28,376 nucleotides of DNA from VSJD01 sp041653875 (GTDB lineage: Bacteria > Verrucomicrobiota > Kiritimatiellia > JAAZAB01). This document shows positions 1 through 7,446 of this stretch, one piece after another (positions within the stretch are counted from its first letter, which is position 1; each line of letters begins with the position of its first letter). Both the position numbers and the translations under genes were made by a program. Where the stretch lies: NCBI GenBank assembly GCA_041653875.1, contig JBAZEM010000027.1, positions 1-28,376 of the forward strand, given 5' to 3'. The notes beneath the pieces were generated by a model. It made no database searches and was not told the DNA's origin. It saw only the letters and a program-made list of their open reading frames with translations.

Positions 1-1
1 C

Positions 2-52
2 GCGCATTGCCACCTCGTTGATCACCGCACTCGTCACGACGATCCACGCCAT
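2..52 (-). CDS. Partial ORF start inside the terminal repeat, running off the left end
   Basis: On the minus strand an ATG at 52 is followed by 17 open codons (MAWIVVTSAVINEVAMR) to the contig edge. A GGAGG lies 8 nt upstream, which is ideal spacing. The same start is present in the right-hand copy. It could be the first codons of a gene carried by the repeated element, for example a transposase, but I do not recognise the peptide and the rest is missing. Confidence 0.25.
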   Translation of the reverse strand, partial: MAWIVVTSAVINEVAMR

Positions 53-126
53 CCGAGTCGCCTCCGCCGCCGGTCGCCCTACCTGCGGCCTCTGGCCTCG
101 CTATCTCCCCACTGTCTGAATCGCAG
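2..126. repeat. Terminal inverted repeat, left copy
   Basis: This 125-bp segment is the exact reverse complement of 28252-28376; I matched it base by base, and the match fails at 127. It ends in CTGTCTGAATCGCAG on the inner side. Because the flanking content is ordinary chromosome, the simplest reading is that the contig stops where it enters two inverted copies of a dispersed element. A Shine-Dalgarno-like GGAGG and an ATG with an open frame face outward in both copies. Confidence 0.9.
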
Positions 127-143
127 CGAAATACGGAAAAAGA

Positions 144-171
144 TTGACGCCGGCCCGAAAACCGCTATATA
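144..171 (+). promoter_or_regulatory. Likely sigma-70 promoter of the aldolase gene
   Basis: TTGACG at 144-149 and TATATA at 166-171 are separated by 16 bp, close to consensus. Transcription would start near 178, leaving a leader of about 70 nt before the aldolase ATG at 250. It lies just inside the terminal repeat, so the promoter is unique to this locus. Confidence 0.55.
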
Positions 172-249
172 GGAAAACGTCACGGCGCACCATGCGCAAT
201 GCGCGGCAAGCGCCGACATGTTCCGAATCTTAATCAAGGAGAGGCAACC

Positions 250-1200
250 ATGATTGTCAACACCCGGGAATTGTTCAAGCACGCTTATGGCAAATACGCC
301 GTCGGCGCCTATAACATCAACAACCTGGAACAGACTATGGGCCTGTTCCGGGGCTGCCTGGACAGCCAGGCGCCCTTCATGATCCAGATTTCCAAGGGCG
401 CCCGCTCCTATACCGACAAACGCATGTTGGAAGCCATGATCCGCATGGCGGACCAGATCTTTCCGGAAGCCATCTTCGCCGTGCATCTGGACCATGGCGA
501 CGAGGAAGCCTGCATGGACTGCATCCAAAGCGGGTTTTACAGCTCCGTCATGATTGACGCCAGCATGAAACCCTACGAAGAAAACATCGCCATCACCAAG
601 CGCGTGGTCGCCGCCGCCCACAAGAAAAACATCGTGGTCGAGGCCGAACTGGGCCAGTTGGGCGGCGTCGAGGAGCATATCTCCGTCTCCGAAGACCAGG
701 TCCACCTGACCGATCCGGAGCAAGCCGCGGATTTCGTCAAGCGCTCCGAATGCGACAGTTTGGCCTGCGCCATCGGCACGAGCCACGGCGCCTATAAGTT
801 CGCCGGCTCGCAGGGCCTGCATTTCGAAATCATCGCGGCCATCCAGAAACTTCTGCCGGGATTCCCGCTCGTGATGCACGGCTCCAGCTCCGTGCCCAAG
901 GACGAAGTGGACCGGATCAATGCCGCCGGCGGGCAATTGAAAGGCGCCAAGGGCGTCGATGCCGGTCAATTCCTCAAGGCCGCCACGCTGGGCGTGACCA
1001 AAGTTAATATCGACACCGATGGCCGTCTGGTCTGGTGCCGCGTGCACCGCGAATATTTCAAGGCCCACCCTGAAAACTTCGACCTGCGGCCTCCCGGCAA
1101 AGTGTTCATGGTCGAATTCGCCAAATACATTGCCGAAAAGAATAAATACCTTGGCAGCGCCGGCCAGTTGGAGGCCGTCCGCAAGGTGGTGAAGAAATAG
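250..1200 (+). CDS. fba: Class II fructose-bisphosphate aldolase
   Basis: This 316-residue cytoplasmic enzyme should cleave fructose 1,6-bisphosphate to glyceraldehyde 3-phosphate and dihydroxyacetone phosphate, reversibly, in glycolysis and gluconeogenesis. The zinc and catalytic motifs are all visible: HLDHG at residues 79-83, VEAELGQLGG near 130-139, an AIGTSHGAYK block, the MHGSSSVP zinc-histidine block, and the KVNIDTDGR phosphate-binding segment. Length is normal for the family. The ATG at 250 is chosen over an in-frame ATG at 199 because AAGGAG (236-241) sits 8 nt before it and the protein then begins like known aldolases. It is a single-gene unit, with its own promoter upstream and repeats after it. 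A related aldolase specificity such as tagatose bisphosphate cannot be excluded from sequence alone. Confidence 0.93.
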   Translation: MIVNTRELFKHAYGKYAVGAYNINNLEQTMGLFRGCLDSQAPFMIQISKGARSYTDKRMLEAMIRMADQIFPEAIFAVHLDHGDEEACMDCIQSGFYSSVMIDASMKPYEENIAITKRVVAAAHKKNIVVEAELGQLGGVEEHISVSEDQVHLTDPEQAADFVKRSECDSLACAIGTSHGAYKFAGSQGLHFEIIAAIQKLLPGFPLVMHGSSSVPKDEVDRINAAGGQLKGAKGVDAGQFLKAATLGVTKVNIDTDGRLVWCRVHREYFKAHPENFDLRPPGKVFMVEFAKYIAEKNKYLGSAGQLEAVRKVVKK

Positions 1201-1209
1201 ACCTGCGGC

Positions 1210-1237
1210 GTTCCTGGTTCGTAGTTCGTGAGCTACC
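1210..1237 (+). repeat. Short heptad repeat array
   Basis: Consecutive 7-mers GTTCCTG, GTTCGTA and GTTCGTG, then a weaker AGCTACC, follow the aldolase stop codon. It is the smallest member of the 7-nt-period repeats found in many spacers of this window; no inverted partner arm is seen here. Confidence 0.5.
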
Positions 1238-1245
1238 TGGAAAAT

Positions 1246-1421
1246 AGCCGACGTAAAGTCGGCTCTACATGATCTATTCCTATGTAGAGCCGGTTTTATA
1301 CCGGCTACGCCCCCTGTGTAGAGCCGGTTTTACACTGGCTATGCCCCCCCTCCCTGTGTAGAGCCGGTTTTACACCGGCTATGCCCCCTCCCTATGTAGA
1401 GCCGGTTTTATACCGGCTATG
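1246..1421. repeat. Array of palindromic GTAGAGCCGG repeats
   Basis: Four direct copies of a 24-bp unit start at 1283, 1317, 1357 and 1395. The unit begins TGTAGAGCCGG and ends CCGGCT, so it folds as a hairpin around TTTTATA or TTTTACA. A fifth, inverted and diverged copy lies at 1246-1269 (AGCCGA...TCGGCT). Spacings are 34, 40 and 38 bp, filled by ATGCCCC-rich sequence. The array resembles a REP-type intergenic repeat and could also terminate or stabilise the aldolase transcript. Confidence 0.85.
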
Positions 1422-1488
1422 CGACAGGCGGAAAGGACTAATAGCGAAATCGCCGACTTTAACCGGTTGCACCAGGAATGTCATACCC

Positions 1489-1584
1489 GTGAATCCCGCC
1501 GATTTTCTCGATAAAACCTTCACCTGCGAATGCGGCCGAGGAAATTATCGATCGGTATCTGACAGACTAACAAGTTGGGTCTAA
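1489..1584 (+). pseudogene. Possible 5' fragment of a gene (glycerol-1-phosphate dehydrogenase-like?)
   Basis: A GTG at 1489, with AGGA 11 nt upstream, opens a 31-codon frame starting VNPADFLDKTFTCECGR. The FxCxCG element near the N-terminus reminds me of the start of some bacterial sn-glycerol-1-phosphate dehydrogenases, after which the resemblance ends and a stop follows. The resemblance is from memory only and the segment is very short, so it may equally be chance. Confidence 0.2.
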
Positions 1585-1625
1585 TTCACACCTCTCCCCC
1601 GACAGCCAAGCAAGACGGCTCAACG

Positions 1626-3836
1626 TCACATCATGGAAAGCGCGTCCACGTCCACGGCGAGGCGCACGCCGGACGGACAGCGCAACGCTTTCAGGGCCTC
1701 CTTGAGGGGCAGGGTCATGGACTTGACCGAAGCCGAACGCATGACGATCTGGAACCGGTAGTGGCCTTTGGCCCGGCTCAGGGGCGCCGGGATGGGACCG
1801 GCCAGGATGACCGTTTTGGGCATGGCCGGCGCCAGCCGCGCGGCGAGCGCCTGCGCGGTGCGTTCCACAGCTTCCAGGCGCAAACTTTCCAGCGTGAGGC
1901 AAATCAGATGCGCAAAGGGCGGATACAACAGTTCCTTGCGCGACTCCAGTTCCTGGTCGCAAAAGCCCTGGTAGTCCAGCCGGCGCGCGGCCTGGATGGC
2001 CGGATTGAACGGCGCAAAGGTCTGCACAATCACTTCGCCGGGCACATCGCCGCGTCCGGCGCGCCCGGCCACCTGGAGCAGTAACTGGAACGTCCGCTCC
2101 GCCGCGCGGAAGTCCGGCATGTGCAGGCTTAAATCCGCGCAAATCACACCCACCAGCGTGACCCCCGGAAAATGCAGGCCCTTGGCGATCATTTGCGTGC
2201 CGATCAGGACATCGATCTTGCCGGCCTTGAAATCGCCCAGGATGCGGCCGTACGCATGCTTCTGGGTGGCGCTGTCGGCGTCCATGCGCTCGACCCGCGC
2301 CTTGGGGAACAGCGCGCGCACGATGGCCTCGACCCGCTGGGTGCCGATGCCGCTGAACTTGAGCGTGGGCGCGCCGCAGGCCGGACAGCGCGCGGGCGTC
2401 TGCTGCACCCGCCCGCAAATGTGACAGCGGATTTCGTCACTGCCCTTGTGCCAGGTCATTTTTACGGAACAATGACTGCAGACGGACACGTAGCCGCAGG
2501 CCGGACACAAGACCGAGGTGGAAAACCCACGGCGGTTTAAAAAGAGCATGGTCTGCTCGGCCTGGTCGAGCCGCCGGCGGATGGCTTCCACCAGATCGCG
2601 GGAAAAAACGTCCATGCGCCCGGACTGTTCCGCTTCCACGCGCATATCCACGACCCGCACGCAGGGCATCTGGCGGTGGTCCACGCGATGCGTGAGCTCG
2701 GAAAGCGCGTATTTGCCGTTGCGCACGTTGCAGAAGGATTCCAGCGCCGGCGAGGCCGACCCCAGCAGGACGGCGCAGGGCTCCAGGCGCCCGCGCATGA
2801 CGGCCACGTCGCGCGCGTTGTAGCGCGGCGCCTCGGTCTGCTTGTAGCTGGGCTCGTGCTCCTCATCCACCACGATCAGGCCCAGGCGCTCCACCGGCGC
2901 AAAAAGCGCCGAACGCGCGCCCACCACGATCCGCGCCTTGCCTTCATAAATGCGATACCATTCGTCGTGCCGTTCACCGTCCGACAAATGACTGTGCAAC
3001 ACGGCGATTTTGTCGCCAAACCGGCTGCGGAACCGTTCCACCGTCTGTGGCGTAAGCGATATTTCGGGCACCAGCACGATGGCCCCGCGCCCCTGATCGA
3101 GGCCGTAGCGGATGGCCTGCAGATAAACCTCCGTTTTGCCCGAACCGGTCACGCCGTGCAGGAGCACGACGGAGGGCTTGAGCGTATCCATGGATTGCTT
3201 GACCAAGCTTAGCGCCGCCGCCTGCTCGGCGAACAGCGCCAGGGGCGCGGTCGGCAAAATCACCTGGTCGGCCAGCGGATCGCGCGCGATGGTCTCGGCG
3301 GCGATGGTCGCCAGTCCTTTTTTGGCCAGGGTTTTGATCACACCCGCGCCCGTGCCGGCGGCGCGCGCGAGCGCGCTCAGCGTCATGGTTTCATTGCGCA
3401 GGAGCACTTCGAGCGCCGCCGCCTGCTTGGGAAATTTTACGCGCAATTCCTCGATCGCCGCGGCCGCGCGCGCTTGCGCGGTCGGGGTGACGCAAAATTG
3501 CTCGCGGAAGGCGGCGCCCTTGCGCCGGACGGCGCAGGGCAGGACCGTGCGAATGGCCTGCTCGATGGTGGCGGCGTAATAGTCCGCAATCCAGCGCGCC
3601 AGTTTCAGCATTGTCTCGTTAATCAGCGGCTTGGGACTGATCAACGCCGTGATCGCCTTGAGGTTGTGATCGGAACGATCGGCGAAGCCGACCACGTAGC
3701 CGCGCGCCGTGGAATGCCCGAACGGCACGTGCACGCGCGAGCCCAGCTTGACCGTTTGGCCGAGCGCCTCGGGCACCTGGTAATCGAATTCGCGGTCCAG
3801 GGCGATTTCAACCACAACTTTGGCGATCTTGGGCAT
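1626..3836 (-). CDS. priA: Primosomal protein N' (PriA helicase)
   Basis: PriA is the superfamily 2 helicase that recognises stalled or recombined replication forks and reloads the replisome. The 736-residue product has the N-terminal DNA-binding domain (FDYQVP, GSRVHVPFGH), Walker A in HGVTGSGKTEVY, a DEEH Walker B box in VVDEEHEPSYKQ, eight zinc-binding cysteines in four pairs (CPAC, CSHC, CHIC, CPAC), and helicase motifs IGTQMIAKG and QVAGRAGRG. The ATG at 3836 is preferred over a TTG at 3875 because the protein then starts with the family's MPKIAKVVVE-type opening; neither start has a strong ribosome binding site. It is transcribed alone, converging on the aldolase gene. Confidence 0.96.
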   Translation of the reverse strand: MPKIAKVVVEIALDREFDYQVPEALGQTVKLGSRVHVPFGHSTARGYVVGFADRSDHNLKAITALISPKPLINETMLKLARWIADYYAATIEQAIRTVLPCAVRRKGAAFREQFCVTPTAQARAAAAIEELRVKFPKQAAALEVLLRNETMTLSALARAAGTGAGVIKTLAKKGLATIAAETIARDPLADQVILPTAPLALFAEQAAALSLVKQSMDTLKPSVVLLHGVTGSGKTEVYLQAIRYGLDQGRGAIVLVPEISLTPQTVERFRSRFGDKIAVLHSHLSDGERHDEWYRIYEGKARIVVGARSALFAPVERLGLIVVDEEHEPSYKQTEAPRYNARDVAVMRGRLEPCAVLLGSASPALESFCNVRNGKYALSELTHRVDHRQMPCVRVVDMRVEAEQSGRMDVFSRDLVEAIRRRLDQAEQTMLFLNRRGFSTSVLCPACGYVSVCSHCSVKMTWHKGSDEIRCHICGRVQQTPARCPACGAPTLKFSGIGTQRVEAIVRALFPKARVERMDADSATQKHAYGRILGDFKAGKIDVLIGTQMIAKGLHFPGVTLVGVICADLSLHMPDFRAAERTFQLLLQVAGRAGRGDVPGEVIVQTFAPFNPAIQAARRLDYQGFCDQELESRKELLYPPFAHLICLTLESLRLEAVERTAQALAARLAPAMPKTVILAGPIPAPLSRAKGHYRFQIVMRSASVKSMTLPLKEALKALRCPSGVRLAVDVDALSMM

Positions 3837-4269
3837 AAGCGGAAAAAATCGAAAAATATTTTGCTCGCCAAACAATGCGAAAGGAACGCGAAACTATTTG
3901 CGGGGGACAAGAAAATTCGACCTGTCCCGTTGAGGGCGCCATTTTCCAAGAGCGTCCGGCAACAGAATAGCCGGTTTGCCGTTGTTGTCCACCCCTTGTT
4001 GTTCTTCAGAATCGTCGCCTAAGGATGCGCCGTCTTGCCAAGGACCCAGCGCGAACCACGCGCCCGCACGGCGACGGGGCCCGTCGTCCTCCATGAACCA
4101 TTGTCGAAATTCACGCGATGATCCTTCTGGAAGGGCGGGCGGCCTCGACCGCCGCGCGGGCACAGGGCGAAAAGCGCGGTCGTAAAACAGTCCGCCGGTC
4201 TTAGGCGCGGATTTGGGGTTCTTCCGGACGGCCCCGTCCCGTTATGGAGCGAAACACGGAAACAAAATG
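3837..4269. other. Spacer with no convincing gene
   Basis: I see no recognisable gene between priA and the toxin-antitoxin promoter. A GTG-initiated minus-strand frame (3894-4163, 89 codons, ending SNFLVPRK) is open but lacks a good ribosome binding site and any family I recognise. A short inverted pair GGGACA/TGTCCC near 3905-3930 has no T-run, so it is not a clear terminator. Confidence 0.4.
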
Positions 4270-4298
4270 TTGACATGACCATTTCAGATGACTATGTT
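4270..4298 (+). promoter_or_regulatory. Consensus sigma-70 promoter of the toxin-antitoxin pair
   Basis: A perfect TTGACA (4270-4275) and TATGTT (4293-4298) are 17 bp apart. The predicted start lies near 4305, only about 15 nt before the antitoxin ATG, whose ribosome binding site GGAGG is at 4309-4313. Antitoxins of this family usually repress their own promoter, so an operator probably overlaps it. Confidence 0.7.
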
Positions 4299-4319
4299 GC
4301 TCCCAAATGGAGGCGGATC

Positions 4320-4553
4320 ATGACAAGCATGGCTATCAGCGTATTCAAGGCCCACGCGCTGCAAGCGGTGGGAAGGGTTGCCAGTTCGAGGGATCGTATC
4401 GTTATCACGAAGCGCGGCAAACCAGTTGCCCAGGTGGTGCCGTACCAGCCATCGGATGTGACGCTTAAACCCGGCAAATTATCCGAAGCCCTGGTATTCG
4501 AGAAGGACATTATTTCGCCGCTGGAGGCGGGGATATGGGAAACGACGCGATGA
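4320..4553 (+). CDS. Type II antitoxin, Phd/YefM family
   Basis: The 77-residue protein matches the Phd/YefM antitoxin pattern: an N-terminal DNA-binding half beginning MAISVFKAHALQAVGRV and containing IVITKRGKPVAQVVPY, followed by a less ordered tail that would wrap the toxin. It should neutralise the PIN-domain toxin encoded next and repress the operon. The ATG at 4320 is chosen because GGAGG precedes it by 6 nt; an upstream in-frame ATG at 4275 falls inside the promoter. The stop codon overlaps the toxin start (ATGA), indicating translational coupling. Confidence 0.85.
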   Translation: MTSMAISVFKAHALQAVGRVASSRDRIVITKRGKPVAQVVPYQPSDVTLKPGKLSEALVFEKDIISPLEAGIWETTR

Positions 4554-4948
4554 GGTGCTTGCTCGATACGCACGTGTGGATATGGTGGAACATGAATCCC
4601 CCGCAGTTATCGGGACGGGTCCGGACTTTGATGTCATCACCGGCCCGATACGACGAACTGTTGATTTCGGCGATTTCCCTGTGGGAATTCGCCAAACTTC
4701 TGGAGAAGCGGCGCTTGGCCATATCCTGCGATCCGGAAGAGTGGATTCGCGAAGCATTGCAGATGCCAAAGTTGCGTCTTGTGCCGCTATTGCCTTCTAT
4801 CGCCTACCGTTCCACAATTCTTCCAAAGCCCTTTCACGACGATCCGGCCGATCGGATCATAGTCGCCACGGCACGCGAGGAAAATGCGGCCATTTTGACA
4901 GCGGACGAGAGGATTCGGTCTTACCCGCATTGCAGAAATATTTGGTGA
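4550..4948 (+). CDS. PIN-domain toxin (VapC-like ribonuclease)
   Basis: The 132-residue product is a PIN-domain protein, expected to be a magnesium-dependent ribonuclease that blocks translation when its antitoxin is degraded. The acidic active-site residues are in place: D6 in LLDTHVW, E46 in SLWEFAKL, D101 in PADRIIVATA and D119 in LTADER. The ATG at 4550 overlaps the antitoxin stop by ATGA; an in-frame ATG at 4535 would overlap further and is less likely. Fusion of a Phd-type antitoxin to a PIN toxin is a common pairing in bacterial chromosomes. The RNA target cannot be read from sequence. Confidence 0.87.
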   Translation: MRCLLDTHVWIWWNMNPPQLSGRVRTLMSSPARYDELLISAISLWEFAKLLEKRRLAISCDPEEWIREALQMPKLRLVPLLPSIAYRSTILPKPFHDDPADRIIVATAREENAAILTADERIRSYPHCRNIW

Positions 4949-5147
4949 GGCAGGAACGATTCATTGGTGCTTGCGCGGCATTGTTGTTCAGGCGCGCGCC
5001 GGCAAACCAATTACCTGACGTTTGGGCATGGACAACGAAAAGAAAACAGATTCGGGAGCGTCATCGCGGCGCTTCCGCAATTCAAGATGAACGAAGTTCG
5101 CGCAGCCGCTCGAAACGAACCGTGTTCCGTTTATCCGGAGGGGTATG

Positions 5148-7346
5148 ATGCAATTGACGTTAAAAAATAAAATCGTCTGGCTTGCCGCGCTGGCGGCCGC
5201 ATTGCCGGTGATAGCGATGTCGCTGCTGATCCTGACCCAGAAGCAGGAACTGATGACAAACATCGTCAACGACATGAACACGATCTCCAGGAACGACACC
5301 GGCCAGATCGCGAAATTAGTCCATCGCATGTGCGAAACGGCCAATCGCAGCACTGAGCGGCGTTTGCGCGATCACATGGAAGCCGCGCGGGCCGAACTCG
5401 CCGCGCAGGGGGCGGTTGCGTTCGGCACCAACCGGATTGCCTGGGTGGCGCGCAATCAATTCACCCAGCAGGCCGCCAATGTGTCCCTGCCCCTGATGAT
5501 CCTGGGCGAGACGCAACTGGCGCCGAACACCGATTTCAAGGCGCAAAGTCCGGTTGTCGATGTTGTCACCAAGTTTTCGCGTTGTTACTGCACCATTTTT
5601 CAGCGCATCAACGAGGAAGGCGACATGTTGCGCGTGGCCACGACGGTGCCGACGGCCGACGGCAAGCGGGCCATCGGCACGTTCATTGCCCATCGCGACG
5701 CCCAAGGCGCGGAAACGCCGGTGCTCTCCGCCGTCTTGAAGGGCGAGACTTATATCGGCCGCGCCATGGTGTTGGACCAATGGCATGCCGCCGCCTACGA
5801 GCCAATCTGGGATTCGCCGGCGAAAAAGAGGGTCGTTGGCATGCTGTATGTGGGCTACAATCTGGACGAGGTTAACCAGGAACTGCGCGAGGCGATCCTC
5901 TCCATTGTCGTCGGCAAAACCGGCTACGTCTATATTCTCGGCGGCAAGGGCGCCCAACGCGGGCGTTACATCATTTCCCTGAATGGCAAAGCCGACGGCA
6001 CGGATATCTGGGATTACAAGGCCCCGGACGGCAATTATTGCGTCCGCCAGATCGTCGCCAAAAGCTTGGAAACCACCAATGGTTCGATCGCCTATGTTCG
6101 TTATCCTTGGAAGAACCCGGGCGAACCGGCGCCGCGCATGAAGGTGGCCGCGGTAACGTATTTCCCGGCATGGGATTGGGTCATTGCCGCCGGCATGTAT
6201 GAAGATGACTACCACAGCGTGCTGGTCCAGCTCGATGCCGCCGTGGATCGGCTCCTGCTGATCGGCCCGCTGGGCGGCGTCGTCGTAATGTTGCTGGCCA
6301 TCGCCCTGGCGCTATGGATCGGCGCGGCCATTGCCAAACCGATCAACAAAATCATTGCCGTGGCCAAAGTCATTGCCGAAGGCAACCTGGCTGAAGCCGG
6401 CCAGGTCATCGCGGCCATGCAAACGGCCATGCGCGGCAAAACGAAGGACGAGCCTTCCCAGTTATTTGCCGCCGTTTCCCGCATGACCCAGCGCCTGGCT
6501 TCGCTGGTCGGCCAGGTTCAGCGCTCGAGCGTGCAATTGGTGTCCACCGCCACGGAAATTGCCGCGGCCTCCCGCCAGCAGGAGGCCGCCGTGACGGAAT
6601 TCGGCGCATCCACCACACAAGTGACGGCCGCCGTCAAGGAAATCTCGGCCACCTCGCAGGAACTGGTTCAAACCATGCAGGCGGTCAAGACCGTGTCCGC
6701 CGAAACCGAAGGTCTGGCCGATACCGGCCGCGCCGGGTTGACGGGCATGGAAGGCTCCATGCGCCAGCTTGCCGAGGCGACCGCCGCCATTTCGGCGCGT
6801 TTGGCGGTGATCAACGAAAAGGCCAACGCCATCAACAGCATGGTGACCACGATCGCCAAGGTGGCCGATCAGACCAACCTGCTGTCGCTCAACGCCGCGA
6901 TCGAGGCGGAAAAGGCCGGCGAGTATGGACTGGGCTTCGCGGTTGTGGCGCGCGAAATCAGGCGTCTGGCGGACCAGACCGCCGTGGCTTCCCTGGAAAT
7001 CGACCGCACTGTCCGCGAAATGCAGACCTCCGTGACGTCCGGGGTCATGGAAATGGACAAGTTCAGCGGCGAAGTCCGGCAGGGGGTTAACGCGGTCAGC
7101 GCGATTGGCGTGCAGATGGGGCGAATTATCGAACAGGTTAAAGTGTTGACTCCGCGGTTCGAATCGGTCAACGAAGGCATGCAGGCCCAATCGTCCGGAG
7201 CGCGGCAAATCAGCGAGGCCATGATTCAACTGAGCGAAGGCGCGCGCCAAACCAGGGAATCGCTCCGCCAGTTTAATGAGGCCACGGAGCAATTGAAAGA
7301 CGCGGCCCGCGGCCTCCAGCAGGAAGCGGCCCAGTTCAAGGTCTAA
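5148..7346 (+). CDS. WspA-type methyl-accepting chemotaxis protein with Cache sensor (receptor 1)
   Basis: This 732-residue inner-membrane receptor feeds the WspE-like kinase downstream. It has a first membrane helix near residues 9-29, a periplasmic sensor of the Cache_3-Cache_2 type (features such as VVGMLYVGYNLDEV, GKTGYVYIL and AWDWVIAAGMYEDDY), a second helix near 368-395, and a cytoplasmic signalling domain with the hairpin tip VADQTNLLSLNAAIEAEKAG near 572-591. The signalling domain and its end (...GLQQEAAQFKV) resemble pseudomonad WspA. Pseudomonad WspA has a different periplasmic domain, so the stimulus here is probably a small ligand. The second of two adjacent ATGs is chosen because GGAGG (5137-5141) is 6 nt from it. 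It is first in the operon; no confident promoter was found in the 200 nt before it. Confidence 0.93.
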   Translation: MQLTLKNKIVWLAALAAALPVIAMSLLILTQKQELMTNIVNDMNTISRNDTGQIAKLVHRMCETANRSTERRLRDHMEAARAELAAQGAVAFGTNRIAWVARNQFTQQAANVSLPLMILGETQLAPNTDFKAQSPVVDVVTKFSRCYCTIFQRINEEGDMLRVATTVPTADGKRAIGTFIAHRDAQGAETPVLSAVLKGETYIGRAMVLDQWHAAAYEPIWDSPAKKRVVGMLYVGYNLDEVNQELREAILSIVVGKTGYVYILGGKGAQRGRYIISLNGKADGTDIWDYKAPDGNYCVRQIVAKSLETTNGSIAYVRYPWKNPGEPAPRMKVAAVTYFPAWDWVIAAGMYEDDYHSVLVQLDAAVDRLLLIGPLGGVVVMLLAIALALWIGAAIAKPINKIIAVAKVIAEGNLAEAGQVIAAMQTAMRGKTKDEPSQLFAAVSRMTQRLASLVGQVQRSSVQLVSTATEIAAASRQQEAAVTEFGASTTQVTAAVKEISATSQELVQTMQAVKTVSAETEGLADTGRAGLTGMEGSMRQLAEATAAISARLAVINEKANAINSMVTTIAKVADQTNLLSLNAAIEAEKAGEYGLGFAVVAREIRRLADQTAVASLEIDRTVREMQTSVTSGVMEMDKFSGEVRQGVNAVSAIGVQMGRIIEQVKVLTPRFESVNEGMQAQSSGARQISEAMIQLSEGARQTRESLRQFNEATEQLKDAARGLQQEAAQFKV

Positions 7347-7352
7347 CCAAGA

Positions 7353-7429
7353 GTATGGGGGTATGGATGTATCGGAGCACAAATATTTTTTCGGCACTCC
7401 CATGCTTCACTACGCCCATGCTCCCATAC
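7353..7429. repeat. Octamer repeat with two inverted arms
   Basis: Left arm: GTATGGGG, GTATGGAT, GTATCGGA (7353-7376). Right arm (7395-7429) reads, on the other strand, GTATGGGA, GCATGGGC, GTAGTGAA, GCATGGGA. Both arms keep an 8-nt period and could pair as an imperfect hairpin around an AT-rich loop. It fills the spacer between the two receptor genes and is closely related to 11911-12003. Confidence 0.75.
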
Positions 7430-7446
7430 GAAAACGCAAACGGGGC

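Noticed and set aside
79..1068. Minus-strand frame opposite the aldolase, ending in the terminal repeat
   Set aside because: The aldolase motifs are on the plus strand; this frame has antisense composition.
1246..1421. CRISPR array
   Set aside because: Spacers are short, nearly identical ATGCCCC sequence and the units are self-complementary over their whole length with one inverted copy. No cas gene is nearby.
3894..4163. 89-codon minus-strand frame upstream of priA
   Set aside because: GTG start without a ribosome binding site, no recognised motif, and overlapping frames of similar length on both strands.
5316..6215. Long minus-strand frame opposite receptor 1, with similar ones at 6462-7403, 9778-10623, 13593-14423 and 15637-16770
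   Set aside because: Each is antisense to a gene with clear family motifs. They are His/Gly/Arg-rich as expected from the opposite strand of GC-rich codons and show no motif of their own.
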